64,000 bases of DNA from Symbiodinium natans (Eukaryota > Sar > Dinophyceae > Suessiales > Symbiodiniaceae). Shown piece by piece: positions 21,290 to 31,998 of the stretch. The position numbers and the translations under genes are program-made. The notes beneath the pieces are model-generated. The model was not told the origin of the DNA, did not search any database, and saw nothing but the letters and a program-made list of their open reading frames with translations. How positions within the stretch are numbered: position 1 is the stretch's first letter; each line of letters starts with the position of its first letter. The stretch spans positions 233,501 through 297,500 of the forward strand of contig CAJNDS010002393.1 of assembly GCA_905221605.1 (NCBI GenBank), in the 5' to 3' direction.

Positions 21290-24200
21290 GTAACACTAAA
21301 CCTTAAACCCTAAACCCTACACCCTAAACCCTAAACCCTAATCCCTACACCCTAAACCCTAAACCCTAAACCCGAAACCCTAAACCCTAAACCCTAAACC
21401 CCAAATCAAAGAGACTCGGAGAGGCCAGCAGGTCGAGTCTCGGCGGTGGCTCCTACGTCACCTCGGGGTCTCTCGGCTGGTCTTGGGGGAACCTGAGGGG
21501 CTGGAGGAAGGTTCGGGTTTAGGGTTTAGGGCTGAGGGCTGAGGGGCTTAGGGCTTAGGGCTCAGGGCTCAGGGCTTAGGGCTTAGGACTTAGCGTTTAG
21601 GGCTTAGGGCTGAGGGCTTAGGGCTTATTGGGGTTTAGGGTTTAGGGTTTAGAGTTTAGGGTTTAGGGCCTGGGCTCATGGTCTTCGTGACATGTTGGCT
21701 AGTTCAGGGAGCCCCCCTTTTGTAGGAACGGTGTATATATATACATATATATGTATATGTATATAGATATAGATATAATTATGTCTATATATATATATGA
21801 AGAAATAAAGCCTACACCCAATGCTCATGCTAAGGAAACAGGGTGCCCTCATGGGGGGGGGGGGGGTGCGTCAACCCCACACACTTCTAAGGTACGGAGT
21901 GGTCGACCTGCTGGCCTGGCTGCCAGGCGGGGGGCGGGAAGCCCTACACTGCATTTTGTGACGGCGCAACTGCTTAGGGTTTATCAGGGTTCAGGGTTTA
22001 GGGCTCTGTCCTAGTCGCACTTGGCTTTCTAGAGATTGCCATTCGTAGTACAGTCATAAATCATGCAAGGCTATGCAAAAAAAAGAGATGAATCCCTTGC
22101 GCACCTGCAAGCCGCCGTGCCGACCTGCTTCCAAGCTGCGCAGAACGACTCCAACAGTGGCAGGTGTAAGACCGCCCGGAAAAAGCTACAACCCGACCTC
22201 TCGAGCACACTACAAACCCTGATAGGGTTCAGCATTCAGCGTACATGCGTGGGCAAATCTACCAGGAACCTCTATTTATGGCCCGAGTGGAAAAGCAAGG
22301 ATGGGACATGATAGCTCATTCTTCGAAATCCCGAAGCGGCCGGGCAGTGTATTCATAGGGGAGTTCTCGGTTCTTCGGGTGTATAGGGTTTTGGCTTTCA
22401 GGTTTAGCTTCCGAACCCCAAAATCTAAAAACCCCAAATTTCTCCCTCGTGCCCCAGCTATCCCACCTCTTCTACCCACCCCTCACAATCCTAAGACCTT
22501 GGGAACCTCGAAACCTCCACCCCCTAGGCCCTAAATCTTACAGCTTCCAGAAGGCTTGCTTCACCTCTGCACCTACGAGTCCATGGCAGACAAGCACCAT
22601 GAAATCCTCTGCGCTGCTTGCGTTGCCTGGACGCACAGAGGTCTGTGCTGTCCGCGATGCATCGTTGGACTCGGTAACAGCAGTGCTTTTGACCGATGAT
22701 GTGCCGAAACCACCGTTATTTGCCGTGGTTTCGTCGCGCAGAGCATGCTCAGAGCACGATGATTGCGTCCATGTTACAAGTGCACACATTGACCAGAGCA
22801 TCCATGCCTGCACAATGATTTCGTCCGTGTTACCAGTGCGTGCGAATGGCCAGAGCATCCATGCCCGCACGATGATGATGTCCGTGTCTGAAGCGTTGCC
22901 TGCTTTTGCCCGCCGCATGGAGCATTCAGTGCAAGTTCGAGAACAAAGCCTTGTTTGCGCGCAGCCACTCTGTGCGCCGACTGTTGCTTAGGGTGGTAGG
23001 TATTCACCGTGTTTTTTCGCAGCGTGAAGCTTTCAGAGACAATAAACAATTACAGGATTTTGCACTCGTGTTCGTGGTGGTGTTTACAATGTTTTTCGCC
23101 GTGCGAAGCTGTCAGCCACAACGGAAACTTTTTTGCGCGGGGTTCCTGTGAGCATCGAGTGGTGTTTGCGTCGGTATTTACAGTGTTTTTCCTCCGGCCC
23201 AAAATGCACGCGCTAGCAACCCGCCCGCAGCGTTGTTGGTTGTACTTGGGGTTGCCAACCTTGTCTCTTACTGTTTAAAGTTTACAGGGTCTCTGCTTTG
23301 ACATGGAAAGGAGGATAGTTGCAACGGAGAGGTGGGTTGAGCGGCCTACAAACAAGAAACTGGGGATGGCTCATTCTCGTTTCGGATTTTGACGATGTGG
23401 AATGTTGAAATTAGGCCTGTCTACAGAAATTCTAGCAACCGGGGCCAAAGTAAAGTAAGCGCAACAGATACGTAGAAGCAGGTGTCGCAGCAGCTAGTGC
23501 TGAGGTTCTTCGGATCTTCAAGCTGGAGCGGTACCTGCATTCCTTCCGGGACATGTTGGACATTGTGAAGGCACGGACTCGAGAAGTGAATCCAAACCGC
23601 AAAGCCGAAAAAATTCCAAACCCCTAAACTCTTTGCTTTCTTCCTACTCTGACTTCGGAAAGCTCCCTCACTGGCCGAGGCTACACAGTGGCTAGGTCGT
23701 TGCTCGCATGAACTCGGGTTTGAGTAGTCAAACTCAGGGCAATCAAGCGTGGTAGGAATGAGTTTTAACTGGTGCCCTTCATGGCAAGTGCAGGAGAATG
23801 GTGGCATACTCACCGCAACTCTGGCTGCCTGACTGCAAGTGAAGTAGGACTTGCAATCCTTGTTGGAGCAACGCCGCCGCCATACACTGAGTTTCGTTTC
23901 AAGATCGATTCAAAGGCAAGTGACAACTCGCCCGGGAATAACAAAACCAGCAGGACTTGAACACGCCCAGTACGCATCGCCGATGAAGAGCTCACAGATG
24001 CTCCACATCTAGCACGGGCTAATTGGAGACAAAGGGACCCCAAACAGTTCGCAGACCTGAGCCTGACTTCCTTCATTAGTCCCAGCTTCCCAGTGCTTGT
24101 TAGGGAAAATGACGGATGTCGGATGTCGGCAGAGCGAACAATACAAAACCTGATTTGCCTTGCTCGTTCTGCTATATTGGACTTCGGGAGCTGCTGAACA

Positions 24201-24548
24201 ACGGTCTTCATCCAACCATGCGCTATCATTGCCACCTGCGCAGATCTGGACGACACATTTTCTACCAGTCGCTGCAGTAGCGGAACCGAGCAGGGGCGGG
24301 GCAAAGGGCGAGGGGGGCTAGTAGTGCTGATCGTTGTCATTGTAGTAGTAGTTCTTCGCAGGCGTGGTGGTGGTAACAGCTGGTGAATCGTAATCGCAGA
24401 CGACCCTACACCCACAAACCCTAAACCCTAAACTCGAATAAACTCTATGTTGAACCTCACAGCAGTCATCCCAAAATCCTGAACCCTACCAAGCCCTGTG
24501 ATGCTTGAGAACCCCACCACTCTTTGCCCTTGTCCGCAAGAAGCAAAG
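21290..24548. other. large D1 intron region, S3/S4 exons unlocated
   Basis: CCCTAAA at 21300-21405, TTTAGGG variants at 21515-21665 and a TA microsatellite at 21730-21805. A weak frame at 21432 (VESRRWLLRHLGVSRLVLG) has S4-like arginines but does not fit the phase. A three-copy tandem of about 57 bases sits at 22735-22885, and related units with GTGTTTTTCGC at 23000-23200. Frames of 126-201 codons on either strand across 22.4-24.4 kb follow these repeats and show no domain. Confidence 0.45.
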
Positions 24549-24605
24549 GTACTGTCCATGTTTGTATGGATGTTCTTCTCAACTGTGCTCTTCCTGACAG
24601 AGAAG
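24549..24605 (+). CDS. channel gene, D1 S5 exon
   Basis: CAAAG|G acceptor and GAGAAG|GTGCGC donor enclose 19 codons in phase 0: VLSMFVWMFFSTVLFLTEK. A hydrophobic helix ending in TEK/TEH is typical of S5 in this superfamily. It joins in phase to the next exon at 24992, giving FLTEK-HNPDEEMN, the expected S5-to-turret transition. Confidence 0.7.
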
Positions 24606-24991
24606 GTGCGCGCCAGTTGGAATGCTGGTCTTATGGGCCTTCTTCGGTGTTGTTGTGCCTACAAAGATAGCCCTAAACCCCAAACCCCAAACCCTAAACC
24701 CAAACCCTAAGCCCTAAACCCTAAACCCTAAATCCAAGGAAGTTGAACTGCATTGTTGCCCCGACAGATGGGCCAACATGTGCGGTTCATCGCGGCTTTG
24801 TGCCAAGTGCTTCGCGCATGCAGAACTAGGATGTCATCTCTGGTCCTGCAGCGCTGAAAAATCCAATGCATCGTTGCGGTTGCCCTGATCTCCTTAAACC
24901 ATAAATTTCACCCTAAACCCTAAACCCTAAACCCTAAACCCTCAACCCTCAACCCTAAACCCTAAACCCTAAACCGGGTGCATCTGCGCAG

Positions 24992-25068
24992 CACAACCCC
25001 GACGAAGAGATGAACGATGAAGTCTACGGCTCGGTGATGCGAGCCCTGTGGTCCGAAATCATCAATCT
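24992..25068 (+). CDS. channel gene, D1 turret and pore-helix exon
   Basis: TCTGCGCAG acceptor; the frame HNPDEEMNDEVYGSVMRALW, then SEIINL, ends in CT before a GC donor (CT|GCCGCT). The split codon is completed by G at 25472 to give Leu. RALW is the pore-helix signature found in many voltage-gated channels. CCCTAAA lies upstream (24910-24975). Confidence 0.8.
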
Positions 25069-25139
25069 GCCGCTGGGCATCGTTGGGGGTAAGTGTTTAC
25101 AGGGTTCATAGGGCTTCGGGATCATCTGCTCTAAAGTTT

Positions 25140-25290
25140 AGGGTTCATATACATTCAGGTTCATAGAGTTCATATACTAGAAAGTTCATAGGCGATTCCT
25201 AGGGTTTCACAGGGTTCGTAGGGTTCATGGGGGTTCATGGGGGTTCATAGGCGATTCATAGGGTTCATTGGGTTCATTGGGTTCATTGGG
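25140..25290. repeat. TTCATAGGG-type degenerate tandem repeat in intron
   Basis: Units of GGGTTCATAG and GGGTTCATTG repeat loosely inside the 403-base intron between the D1 pore-helix and filter exons. They are telomere-like variants (TTCATAGGG for TTTAGGG). Normal CCCTAAA units appear at 25390-25415 near the 3' end of the same intron. Confidence 0.75.
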
Positions 25291-25471
25291 TTCGTGCTCA
25301 GAGCTTTGGAATGGCTTGCAGCTGCAGGATTCCGACCGTCACAACCTAACACCTTAATGAATGCTGATACCCTAAGACCTACACCCGAATACCCTAAACC
25401 CTAAACCCTAAACCCTAAAAACCCTAAACCTATAAACCCCAAACCCTAAACCCCAATGCCCACGGCCCGAG

Positions 25472-25514
25472 GCATGGCGAGTGGCCCTGGGCCGACTACA
25501 CTCCCAGGGGCAAG
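25472..25514 (+). CDS. channel gene, D1 selectivity-filter exon
   Basis: CCCGAG|G acceptor and GGCAAG|GCATCA (GC) donor enclose 43 bases encoding HGEWPWADYTPRGK. This is the filter and the start of the outer S6 approach. There is no TxGYG; instead G-E-W-P...D-Y-T. It joins the exons on both sides in phase and closely parallels the D2 and D3 filters. Confidence 0.85.
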
Positions 25515-26074
25515 GCATCAGCTTGCGTTGGGGGGAAGGGGGCGGGGGAGTCGTTTCTGAAGTATGGGCCCTTGGGTTTTGCATGTGGGGTATATAAGGG
25601 GTATACAAAGGGTTTAAGGTCCAATTTTAAACGGACCATGGAGCTGCCCTGAGACAGCGTTACTACCATAACCCATAAACAATTTCCTAAAACAGAACGA
25701 TAAGCTTTATAGGACCCGTAAACTCTACAAGTCCGAGAAGCCCTGCAAGCCATCATAGGGGTTCGAGGAATGGAGGGGCTTTGGGGTTTGAGGTCTTGAG
25801 GGCTCTGGGTTCTGGAGCTTCCGGGGCGGAAGGTTAGGATTGTTTAGGGTTGAGGGTTTAGGGCTTAGGACTTAGGGTGTAGGATGTTGTTTTTCAGACA
25901 GGAGGCGGCTTGAAGGCATGAGTGTATGGACCTTACTCCCACGATTCTGAGCCCTTAAAACCCTACATAAGCAGAAAAGCTAAGTCCTGCAAACGCGCCT
26001 ATAATCCCGTTAAATAAAGCCTATAAACCCTGTAGCTCTGGAGTCCCGAAACATGTCTCAAAGCCCACATGCAG

Positions 26075-26144
26075 GCCGTTGGAACGGTGATCGGCTTTTT
26101 CAGCATCATGCTCTTTTGCATCCCAATCGGTATCTTCGGAGAAG
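26075..26144 (+). CDS. channel gene, D1 S6 exon
   Basis: ATGCAG|G acceptor and GAAG|GCCGCG (GC) donor. The frame AVGTVIGFFSIMLFCIPIG then IFGEG is a classic S6: small residues, the IP hinge, then GIFG. The last G plus GT of the next exon makes Gly, giving IFGEGFMER. An open frame continues past the donor, but the family pattern stops here. Confidence 0.85.
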
Positions 26145-26782
26145 GCCGCGCTGTTAGTGGATACAATTGTCCGACTGCAACCAGCCCAATCAATGTGTTG
26201 GTGCAGTTTGCGAGTTATTATTGTCCTCTTTCTTCTCGTCTTGCTTCTTGCTGGCCCAGTGGTACCGGTTTCCCTGTCTTGTCTCCCGGTTCCCTTAGAA
26301 AGTAACAACCAAAAAAGGTGGTAACATAATCTTCCTGAAAAGGGAAATATGGGGATTGTTTTTTGTTGTTTTTGTTTTGTCGGGCTTCTTAAGCACATCG
26401 TAGTCTAGCGCAGCACATGCATGGCCAGTTGGACTCCGGTGTGCTCCTTCCTCTGCTTCTGGGCTCTTGGCCTCGGCCTCTGCTTACGAAGGAAGGGTGG
26501 GCTGGGAATCTACCGATGGTAGATCTCTCCAACATGAAGCGCGGAACTGACCCTAACCCTAAACAACGAACCCTGAACCCCAAACCCCAAACCGTTGGCC
26601 TCTACTCCTGCGCGTCTCATCCAACAGTGTCTTGGGCTAAGGGTAAAGGTTAGTATGCAACCAGCTCGCCACGACTTCATTGCAGAGCTCCCGGAAGCCT
26701 CCTGACTGTCCCACGTAGGAGCAGGGTTTGGGAAACTAAACCCTAAACCCTAAACCCTAAACCCGTGCGTTGTCCCCCGCAG

Positions 26783-26834
26783 GTTTCATGGAGAGGGTGC
26801 GAGCAGACAGAGAGCTGTCCCACGAGGACGCCAG
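26783..26834 (+). CDS. channel gene, post-S6 linker exon (D1)
   Basis: CCCGCAG|G acceptor after a CCCTAAA array (26738-26763); donor CAG|GTTTTC, followed by TTTAGGG-like repeats. The frame FMERVRADRELSHEDA is a charged helix directly below S6. Its last AG joins G at 28095 to give Arg. Confidence 0.75.
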
Positions 26835-28094
26835 GTTTTCGGGGTTTAGGGATTGCTCGCGTGTGCAAGGGTTTGGGCTTAGGGTTAGGGTTTAGGGTTG
26901 AGGGTTTAGGGTTTAAGGGGTTTGGGGTGTACCGTAAACCCTAAATTCCTAAATCTTAAGTCCTATAAACCCAAAAACTCGGGCAGTTGAGCGTGGAAAG
27001 CCCTGTGCTGAACGCATTTCGGGTCTCGGGATTTGGGAAGCCACCCTCAGAGCCCCAGATGGGGTTTGGGTTTTTGATTGCCATGATTTCGGGTTTTGGG
27101 TTTAAACCCTCCCTCACATATTTTTTAGTAATTCAACGCGGGTTGAGATGGATATGTTCTTTCTGTGGGCCCTGAAATCCCTCTAGAATCATATATATAT
27201 ATATATATGCATATATATATATATAGAGCCAATAGAGCCCCTACGGCAGAAAATACATGTTGTAGGCCCCCCCCTCCCCCCCCACCTAAATCCCCGCCCC
27301 AGAGGACGACGAGTTCGACAGACGTCCCTGGCAGGCCTTGTGTTTGTGTGAGGGTTTTTTCTGGCCTTGTTGGGTTGAAGCTTTAGGGGCTTCAGGGGCT
27401 TAAGGGGGTTTAAGAGGGTTCAGGGGGCTTCAGGGGGCTTCAGGAAGCTTCAGGGGCTTCAGGGCTCAAGGGGTTCAGGGTTGAGGGGTTTGAGGGGATT
27501 TAGGGATTCAGGGGTAAGGCTGAGGCCATCCCGCATCCCCAACACGGAAAGCTTGGAAGATTGGATTCAAACGCCAGACAGTTCTCAGCCCTCGAGGCTT
27601 GGGCAGCTCATCGTGTTCAACCCTAAGCCCTAAACCTGAAACCCTAAACCCTAGACCTGCTCCCTAATCCCCAAACCCTGATCCCTAAACCCGAAGCCCT
27701 GAAACCTGCCACGGGCCTTTGCTTCCCTCACGCACGGCTTCAAAAACAAAACCCTGAGCCCTAAAAACGTGGAGCATTCGAATCGGCTGGCTCCTGAATC
27801 CCACCCCCCCCCCCCCCCCCAATATCATATTCCGTATCATCATGCAAAGCATTTCAGGGCATCTCCCAGACACAAATCCCATTTAAACCGGTATGGCCGG
27901 CCCTGATGCCCAAGCCCTTAACTTTTTTTGCCCTTATTATCTGCGTATCCCTATGAAGTCAACAAGCTTTGAACCCGAAGCCCTATATGCTCTAAAAGCC
28001 TAAACCCTGAATCCTAAACCCCAAACCCAACACCCCCTGAACCCTCTAAGCTCTAAGAGCCCAAGCCAAGCACCACCACACGCTTCTCTGCGAG
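26835..28094. other. intron: repeats only
   Basis: TTTAGGG variants at 26880-26935, a TA microsatellite at 27185-27225, C runs at 27268-27285 and 27801-27821, a degenerate GGCTTCAGGGG repeat at 27380-27515, and CCCTAAA variants at 27620-27700 and 27990-28040. No exon is seen. Confidence 0.55.
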
Positions 28095-28116
28095 GAATGT
28101 TGCCGGCCAGAACCAG
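28095..28116 (+). CDS. channel gene, probable mini-exon in D1-D2 linker
   Basis: CTGCGAG|G acceptor and AACCAG|GTATGC donor enclose 22 bases. Spliced after 26834 it reads ...HEDA-RNVAGQNQ and ends in phase 0. Phase agreement on entry and good splice sites support it despite the length. Confidence 0.45.
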
Positions 28117-28267
28117 GTATGCGGCAGAAGGCAAGGAGCAGGGTTTAGGGTTTAGGATTTAGGGTTTAGGGTTTGATCCACACCGACAATGCCAAATGAA
28201 GAGCTTGCCCTGGTTTCGGGCGTGTAGGGCCGCGGGTTTTGTCGTGCTGGTGTGGTTCCCTGAACAG

Positions 28268-28327
28268 TCGTTGGGCAGACTGCAGATTGGAGATCGGATT
28301 CTCAGCGCCAAAGACCTGGGGATTCAG
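28268..28327 (+). CDS. candidate exon, D1-D2 linker
   Basis: CTGAACAG acceptor and ATTCAG|GTTGGA donor enclose SLGRLQIGDRILSAKDLGIQ. The LxxGDRILSA phrase resembles the carboxylate-binding-loop side of PDZ domains, but the rest of a PDZ fold is not seen. It may belong to the channel linker or be chance. Confidence 0.35.
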
Positions 28328-29216
28328 GTTGGAGATGGCTGGAGGGGGGTTTAAGGTTTTTAGATGGCTGAGTCATAAACCGTAGTAGCTGAGTAGATAA
28401 AATCCTACCACAATTGAAAGGTTCACCTTTTTTGGGCCAGGGTACTCAGCAACCAGGAACCTCAACTAGTAACAGTCAACCGGCTTGCAAAGTGGAGGTC
28501 TATGACATGCTTTATCAAGACCTACATCCTAAAGTGCATCCGACTCGCACGTCGGGCGCTCAGCCGCAGGCTTTCTCTGACAGTACCTCCAGGCCCCCCC
28601 TCCCCCCCTCCCCCCCCTTCCCCCACCCCCCAAAGAAAAAATCAAGCAAACATGTCATTCCTAAACCCCTTAACCCGAGCGGGATTTAGGGTTTAATCAG
28701 GGTTTTGGAGCCATGGGTTTCTTTGAGGGATGAGGTTTTTGGGTTTAGCTTCAGGGCTTTAGGGTTTGGATGTCAGGCGGGCGGGACTTCGGGTTATCTT
28801 GTGGCCTGCCTTTGCTCCACAAGAGGAGGGGATACCCTGAATCTGAACTTTATCAACTCCCTTAGCCCTTAAGGCCTTAAGCCCTAAAGTCCTAACCCCA
28901 AAGCCCTGAGCCCTAAACCCCCAATCTGGCCGGCCACCTCAATCTCCTCGAGGCTGCTCTTCCACATGGTCCGAGGCTGCTCCGTTGTGACACTTGGCTG
29001 GCTTAGGGGTTTAGGGCTTAGAGCTTAGGGCTCAGGGGTTTAGGGTTTAGGGCTGGGGCTCGGGCCTTCGGGCTTAGGGGTTCAGGGTTAGGGCTTAGGG
29101 GTTTAGGGGTTTAGGGTTTAGGGCTTGGGCCTTAGGGCTTAGGGGTTTAGGGTTAGGGCTTAGGGGTTTAGGGTTTAGGGTTTAGGGCCTAGGGTATCGC
29201 AGCAAGGATGGTCATC
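28328..29216. other. intron: dense TTTAGGG variants
   Basis: C-rich run at 28588-28630. From 28995 to 29190 the sequence is almost wholly TTTAGGG, TTTAGGGG, GCTTAGGG and GGTTAGGG units. No exon is recognised between 28330 and 29210. Confidence 0.55.
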
Positions 29217-29271
29217 GCCACCACCTTCATCACGGCCGTCGCCACCGTGGAGGATTGGGGCGGATGGAAAG
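29217..29271 (+). CDS. channel gene, D2 S1 exon
   Basis: AGCAAG|G acceptor (an alternative is ATCGCAG a few bases earlier) and GAAAG|GTCGAG donor. The frame MVIATTFITAVATVEDWGG begins with a hydrophobic helix and closely parallels the D3 S1 exon at 37471 (LFFSTAVAAVSAE). The exact 5' edge is unsettled. Confidence 0.55.
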
Positions 29272-29319
29272 GTCGAGCCAGTGCCGGCATAGAGTTGGGT
29301 TCACAGTTCACAGCTAGGC

Positions 29320-29440
29320 TAAGGGGTTTAGGGTTTAGGGTTTAGGGTTTAGGGTTTAGGGTTTAGGGTTTAGGGTTTAGGGTTTAGGGTTAGGGTTAGG
29401 GTTTAGGGTTTAGGGTTTACGAGTTAGGGTTTACGGCAGT
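29320..29440. repeat. TTTAGGG array in D2 intron
   Basis: About ten perfect TTTAGGG units (29326-29392), then TTAGGG and further TTTAGGG units, ending in GTTTACG variants. It lies about 50 bases downstream of the D2 S1 exon. Confidence 0.9.
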
Positions 29441-29814
29441 TTAGGGGTTTAGGTTCAGAAGGGTGCGCCAGGCTTTGCTGAGAATGCTGCCACCGCAAGC
29501 AAGGGGTGAACGAGATGTGGAGCATGGCGTCCCATGTGCCAGAGTCGCTAAGGAGATACGACCACCACTGTGGGCAAGGTCTTCTGGGTGGCAGCTTGGA
29601 AAGCAAAGGAGGATCGAATGATGGGGTTTAGGGTTTAGGGTTGAGGAAAGAGTTCCGGGTTTGGGGTTTAGGGTTCAGGGAGAATACTCCAGCTCAATAT
29701 GGACTAAAACCCTGGGTACTGAATACTGGTAGAAGCAACTGCCTCAGAGGGACTGGGTGAAGCCAGTACCCTGTGAAGTGGTACTGTAATGGAGGCGGAC
29801 ATTTTCACAGACAA

Positions 29815-29870
29815 GAAATTGAAAGCTAGCCCCAATTTAGCCTGTTAAATTGGGGCTAGCTTTCAATTTC
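29815..29870. repeat. perfect 25-base hairpin
   Basis: The arms 29815-29839 and 29846-29870 are exact reverse complements around the six-base loop GCCTGT. The arms contain AAGCTAGCCCCAATTT. It lies 22 bases upstream of the candidate exon at 29893, inside the channel intron. The perfect arms suggest recent insertion or a structural role. Confidence 0.9.
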
Positions 29871-29892
29871 TGCGGGGAGCCTGCCGGCTCAG

Positions 29893-29964
29893 TGCCCGCG
29901 GAAGTGGACGGTGAGGCGCCGGGAAGCGGGCGGGAGATACGATCTGCTGGCGGAGATCCAGAAG
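29893..29964 (+). CDS. candidate exon, D2 S2-S3 region
   Basis: GGCTCAG acceptor and CAGAAG|GCATGA (GC) donor, phase 0 to 0. The frame CPRKWTVRRREAGGRYDLLA then EIQK is basic and looks cytosolic. Position suits the loop between S2 and S3 of D2, but no D2 S2 helix was found, so this is tentative. Confidence 0.4.
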
Positions 29965-31472
29965 GCATGAAATAATCAAAATGAATATTCGTTGTTTACC
30001 TGAAGCCCTGCGTCCACTCCTAGGCGTATAGGGTTTAGGGTTTAGGCTTGCCGGCAGACTAGGGCTGAGGGTTTAGGAGCACCAAATGAAGGTAGACGTG
30101 GTGGGCACGGCGTGCGGGCCTCAGGCAGTAGTCTGGGAGACAATTTGTGTTCGCAGCTTCTCTTCGGCCATTGGCCTGCTGGAGGATCTGAGGGTATTCT
30201 AGGGTCTGGGGGTTTAGTGATTCTTTCATGTTGGCTCGGAGTTCGGAGTGGAGTTCCGTGGAGTGGGTTGTGCGGTGTGGGTTATGTGAGAAGCGTCTGC
30301 GCCTGAGCTGTCCATGCAATCCCTTCCCCCCGCCCCCCCCCCCCCCCTCGATTTCAGTTGTAGTTGTCAAACATCCCCAACCCCAGCCCAACACTACACT
30401 TGCTTGACAGATAGGGGGGTAGGGGTCCGTAGGGTTTAGGGTTCAGACTAGGGCGAAGGTTGTGGGCCTTGGTTTCGGGAAATACTTGTCCGGCCGGGCC
30501 GAATGGTTTTGGAGGTTTAGGGTTTGGGGTTCAAGTGCTGTGGGCTGTATTGGGGAAGCGATGCAGCTAGCAGACCATATGTTCTGTTCCTTAGAGTTGA
30601 GCTGCTTGGGCAACTGCTTATATTTCGGTGTAAGTTGAGACTTGTGGCTTCGAGGCAATATACCACGACCCAGAGAAGGCCCTTATTCGCTCTTTTTGGG
30701 GATTCGGATCCCGCTGAACCAAAACGTGCACCTGTTTTGATTCCTAGGTTACTCCAATACCAGTTTCTAAACCCAATACACCAGCTGCTGCCGCTAAGAT
30801 GGTTCATCTTGGAGTATTTCCTGCGAGTTGTGGCGACTGGCTGGCGGCATCCGACTTCCTTCGTTGGCTTGTGCGACTCTTGAATCAGGGTTAAGGGTTT
30901 TGGGTAAGTCCGAGCACTCTAAAGGGGCCGCCCGCATATGATCAAACTTACTTGGAAGTGATACCCTAAACCCTAAACCCCTAGTCCCTAAACCTGCTGC
31001 TGCTCGTCGAACAAGTCAGTCAGTCAGTCAGTCTGTCTGTCAGACATGCTGTGCTGAGCCTATGAGGTTCCTCGAACCGCTCAATGTTCCATAGTAGCAA
31101 GGGTTTAGGGTTTAGGGTTTACGGTTTACGGTTTAGGGCTTGGGTTTGGGTTTTAGGGTTTGGGGAGGCTCCGGTTTGCGCCCTGCTCATCATTCCGTGG
31201 CGGTCAAGCGCAGGGTCTGGACAGAGGTTCTTGCTTTTCGTTTCTGCCCGATGAGGACCTGATCTCTACAAAACCCTATGGAACCCTACAAGAGCCCCAA
31301 AAAGCACACCTAAAACCTCAAAACGCTCGATGAACCCGAGAGCCCTAGACGCACCCACCATTGTTCGGGTTTAGGGTTTGGGGTTTAGGGTTTGGGGTTT
31401 AGGGTTTGGGGTTTAGGGTTTAGGGTTTAGGCATAGGGTTTGGGGTTTAGGGTTTAGGGATAGGGTAGTGAG
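29965..31472. other. intron sequence, no firm exon
   Basis: Scattered TTTAGGG and CCCTAAA units, a C run at 30330-30348, and a family-A relic at 30670-30755. TTTAGGG/TTTGGGG alternation fills 31364-31460. The frames at 30059-30883 on both strands overlap each other and show no domain. D2 S2 should lie here but I cannot place it. Confidence 0.45.
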
Positions 31473-31529
31473 GATCTGATCTCCATCCTTGCCTTTTCCT
31501 ACACGTTGAACCCGAAGAAGCGACCGGAA
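31473..31529 (+). CDS. channel gene, D2 S3 exon
   Basis: AGTGAG|G acceptor and CGGAA|GCCTTC (GC) donor; an alternative donor is AG|GTCGGG at 31543. The frame DLISILAFSYTLNPKKRPE starts with the D-L-I of S3 and parallels the D3 S3 exon at 41401 (DLIGCLPGIFVIRNWI). With the GC donor it joins the S4 exon in phase 0. Confidence 0.6.
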
Positions 31530-31917
31530 GCCTTCCGGCCAGGTCGGGGCTTTTTTGATGGGGGGAGGGGGGGGGGGTTAGGATTTAGGATTTTGGGTTT
31601 AGGGTTTAGGGTTTAGGGTTTGGGTTTAGGGTTTAGGGTTTAGGGTTTAGGGTTGTTGCCGGATATTTCGGGGTCACTGTTTGGGGTTCCAAGAATAAGG
31701 GCCATCACTTAGTCAGGGAAATTGCCATGTCAGGGATAAAGGATCTTGCTGGCAAAGTTTTCTACACAAGGGGCCAGTCTCGAGACAGGCCTAGATGAAC
31801 TGCAATGCGGTTCTCATTGACTGCTGTTCAGTATGTATTCTTAGAAAACGATGAACACGTGCCTTCGTCTTACCTTTCCTTGTGACCCACGTATCGTTTT
31901 TTCATGGAGGTTATGAG

Positions 31918-31998
31918 GATGCGCACTACCTGGTCGACAGCATCGTGCTCCTTCGACTACTCCGTGTTTTCAGCCTGGTGTCCTGGTTGCCCATGAGA
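31918..31998 (+). CDS. channel gene, D2 S4 voltage-sensor exon
   Basis: TATGAG|G acceptor. The frame DAHYLVDSIVLLRLLRVFSL then VSWLPMR has the arginine-every-third-residue pattern LLRLLRVF of S4. The 3' edge is unclear: GTGTCC at 31978, a GC at 31989 and the open frame to 31998 are all possible. TTTAGGG repeats follow at 32010. Confidence 0.65.

Noticed and set aside
22449-24415. Frames of 126-201 codons on both strands
   Set aside because: They follow tandem repeats of about 57 and 80 bases and overlap one another; no domain is recognisable.
24768-24815. In-phase segment reading MGQHVRFIAALCQVLR between D1 S5 and pore exons
   Set aside because: It fits phase, but joining S5 directly to HNPDEEMN gives a more natural turret and no such segment is expected there.
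31240-31275. GATGAG|GACCTGATCTC resembling the start of an S3 exon
   Set aside because: The match to the S3 acceptor context stops after four codons and the frame runs into ACAAAACCC repeats.
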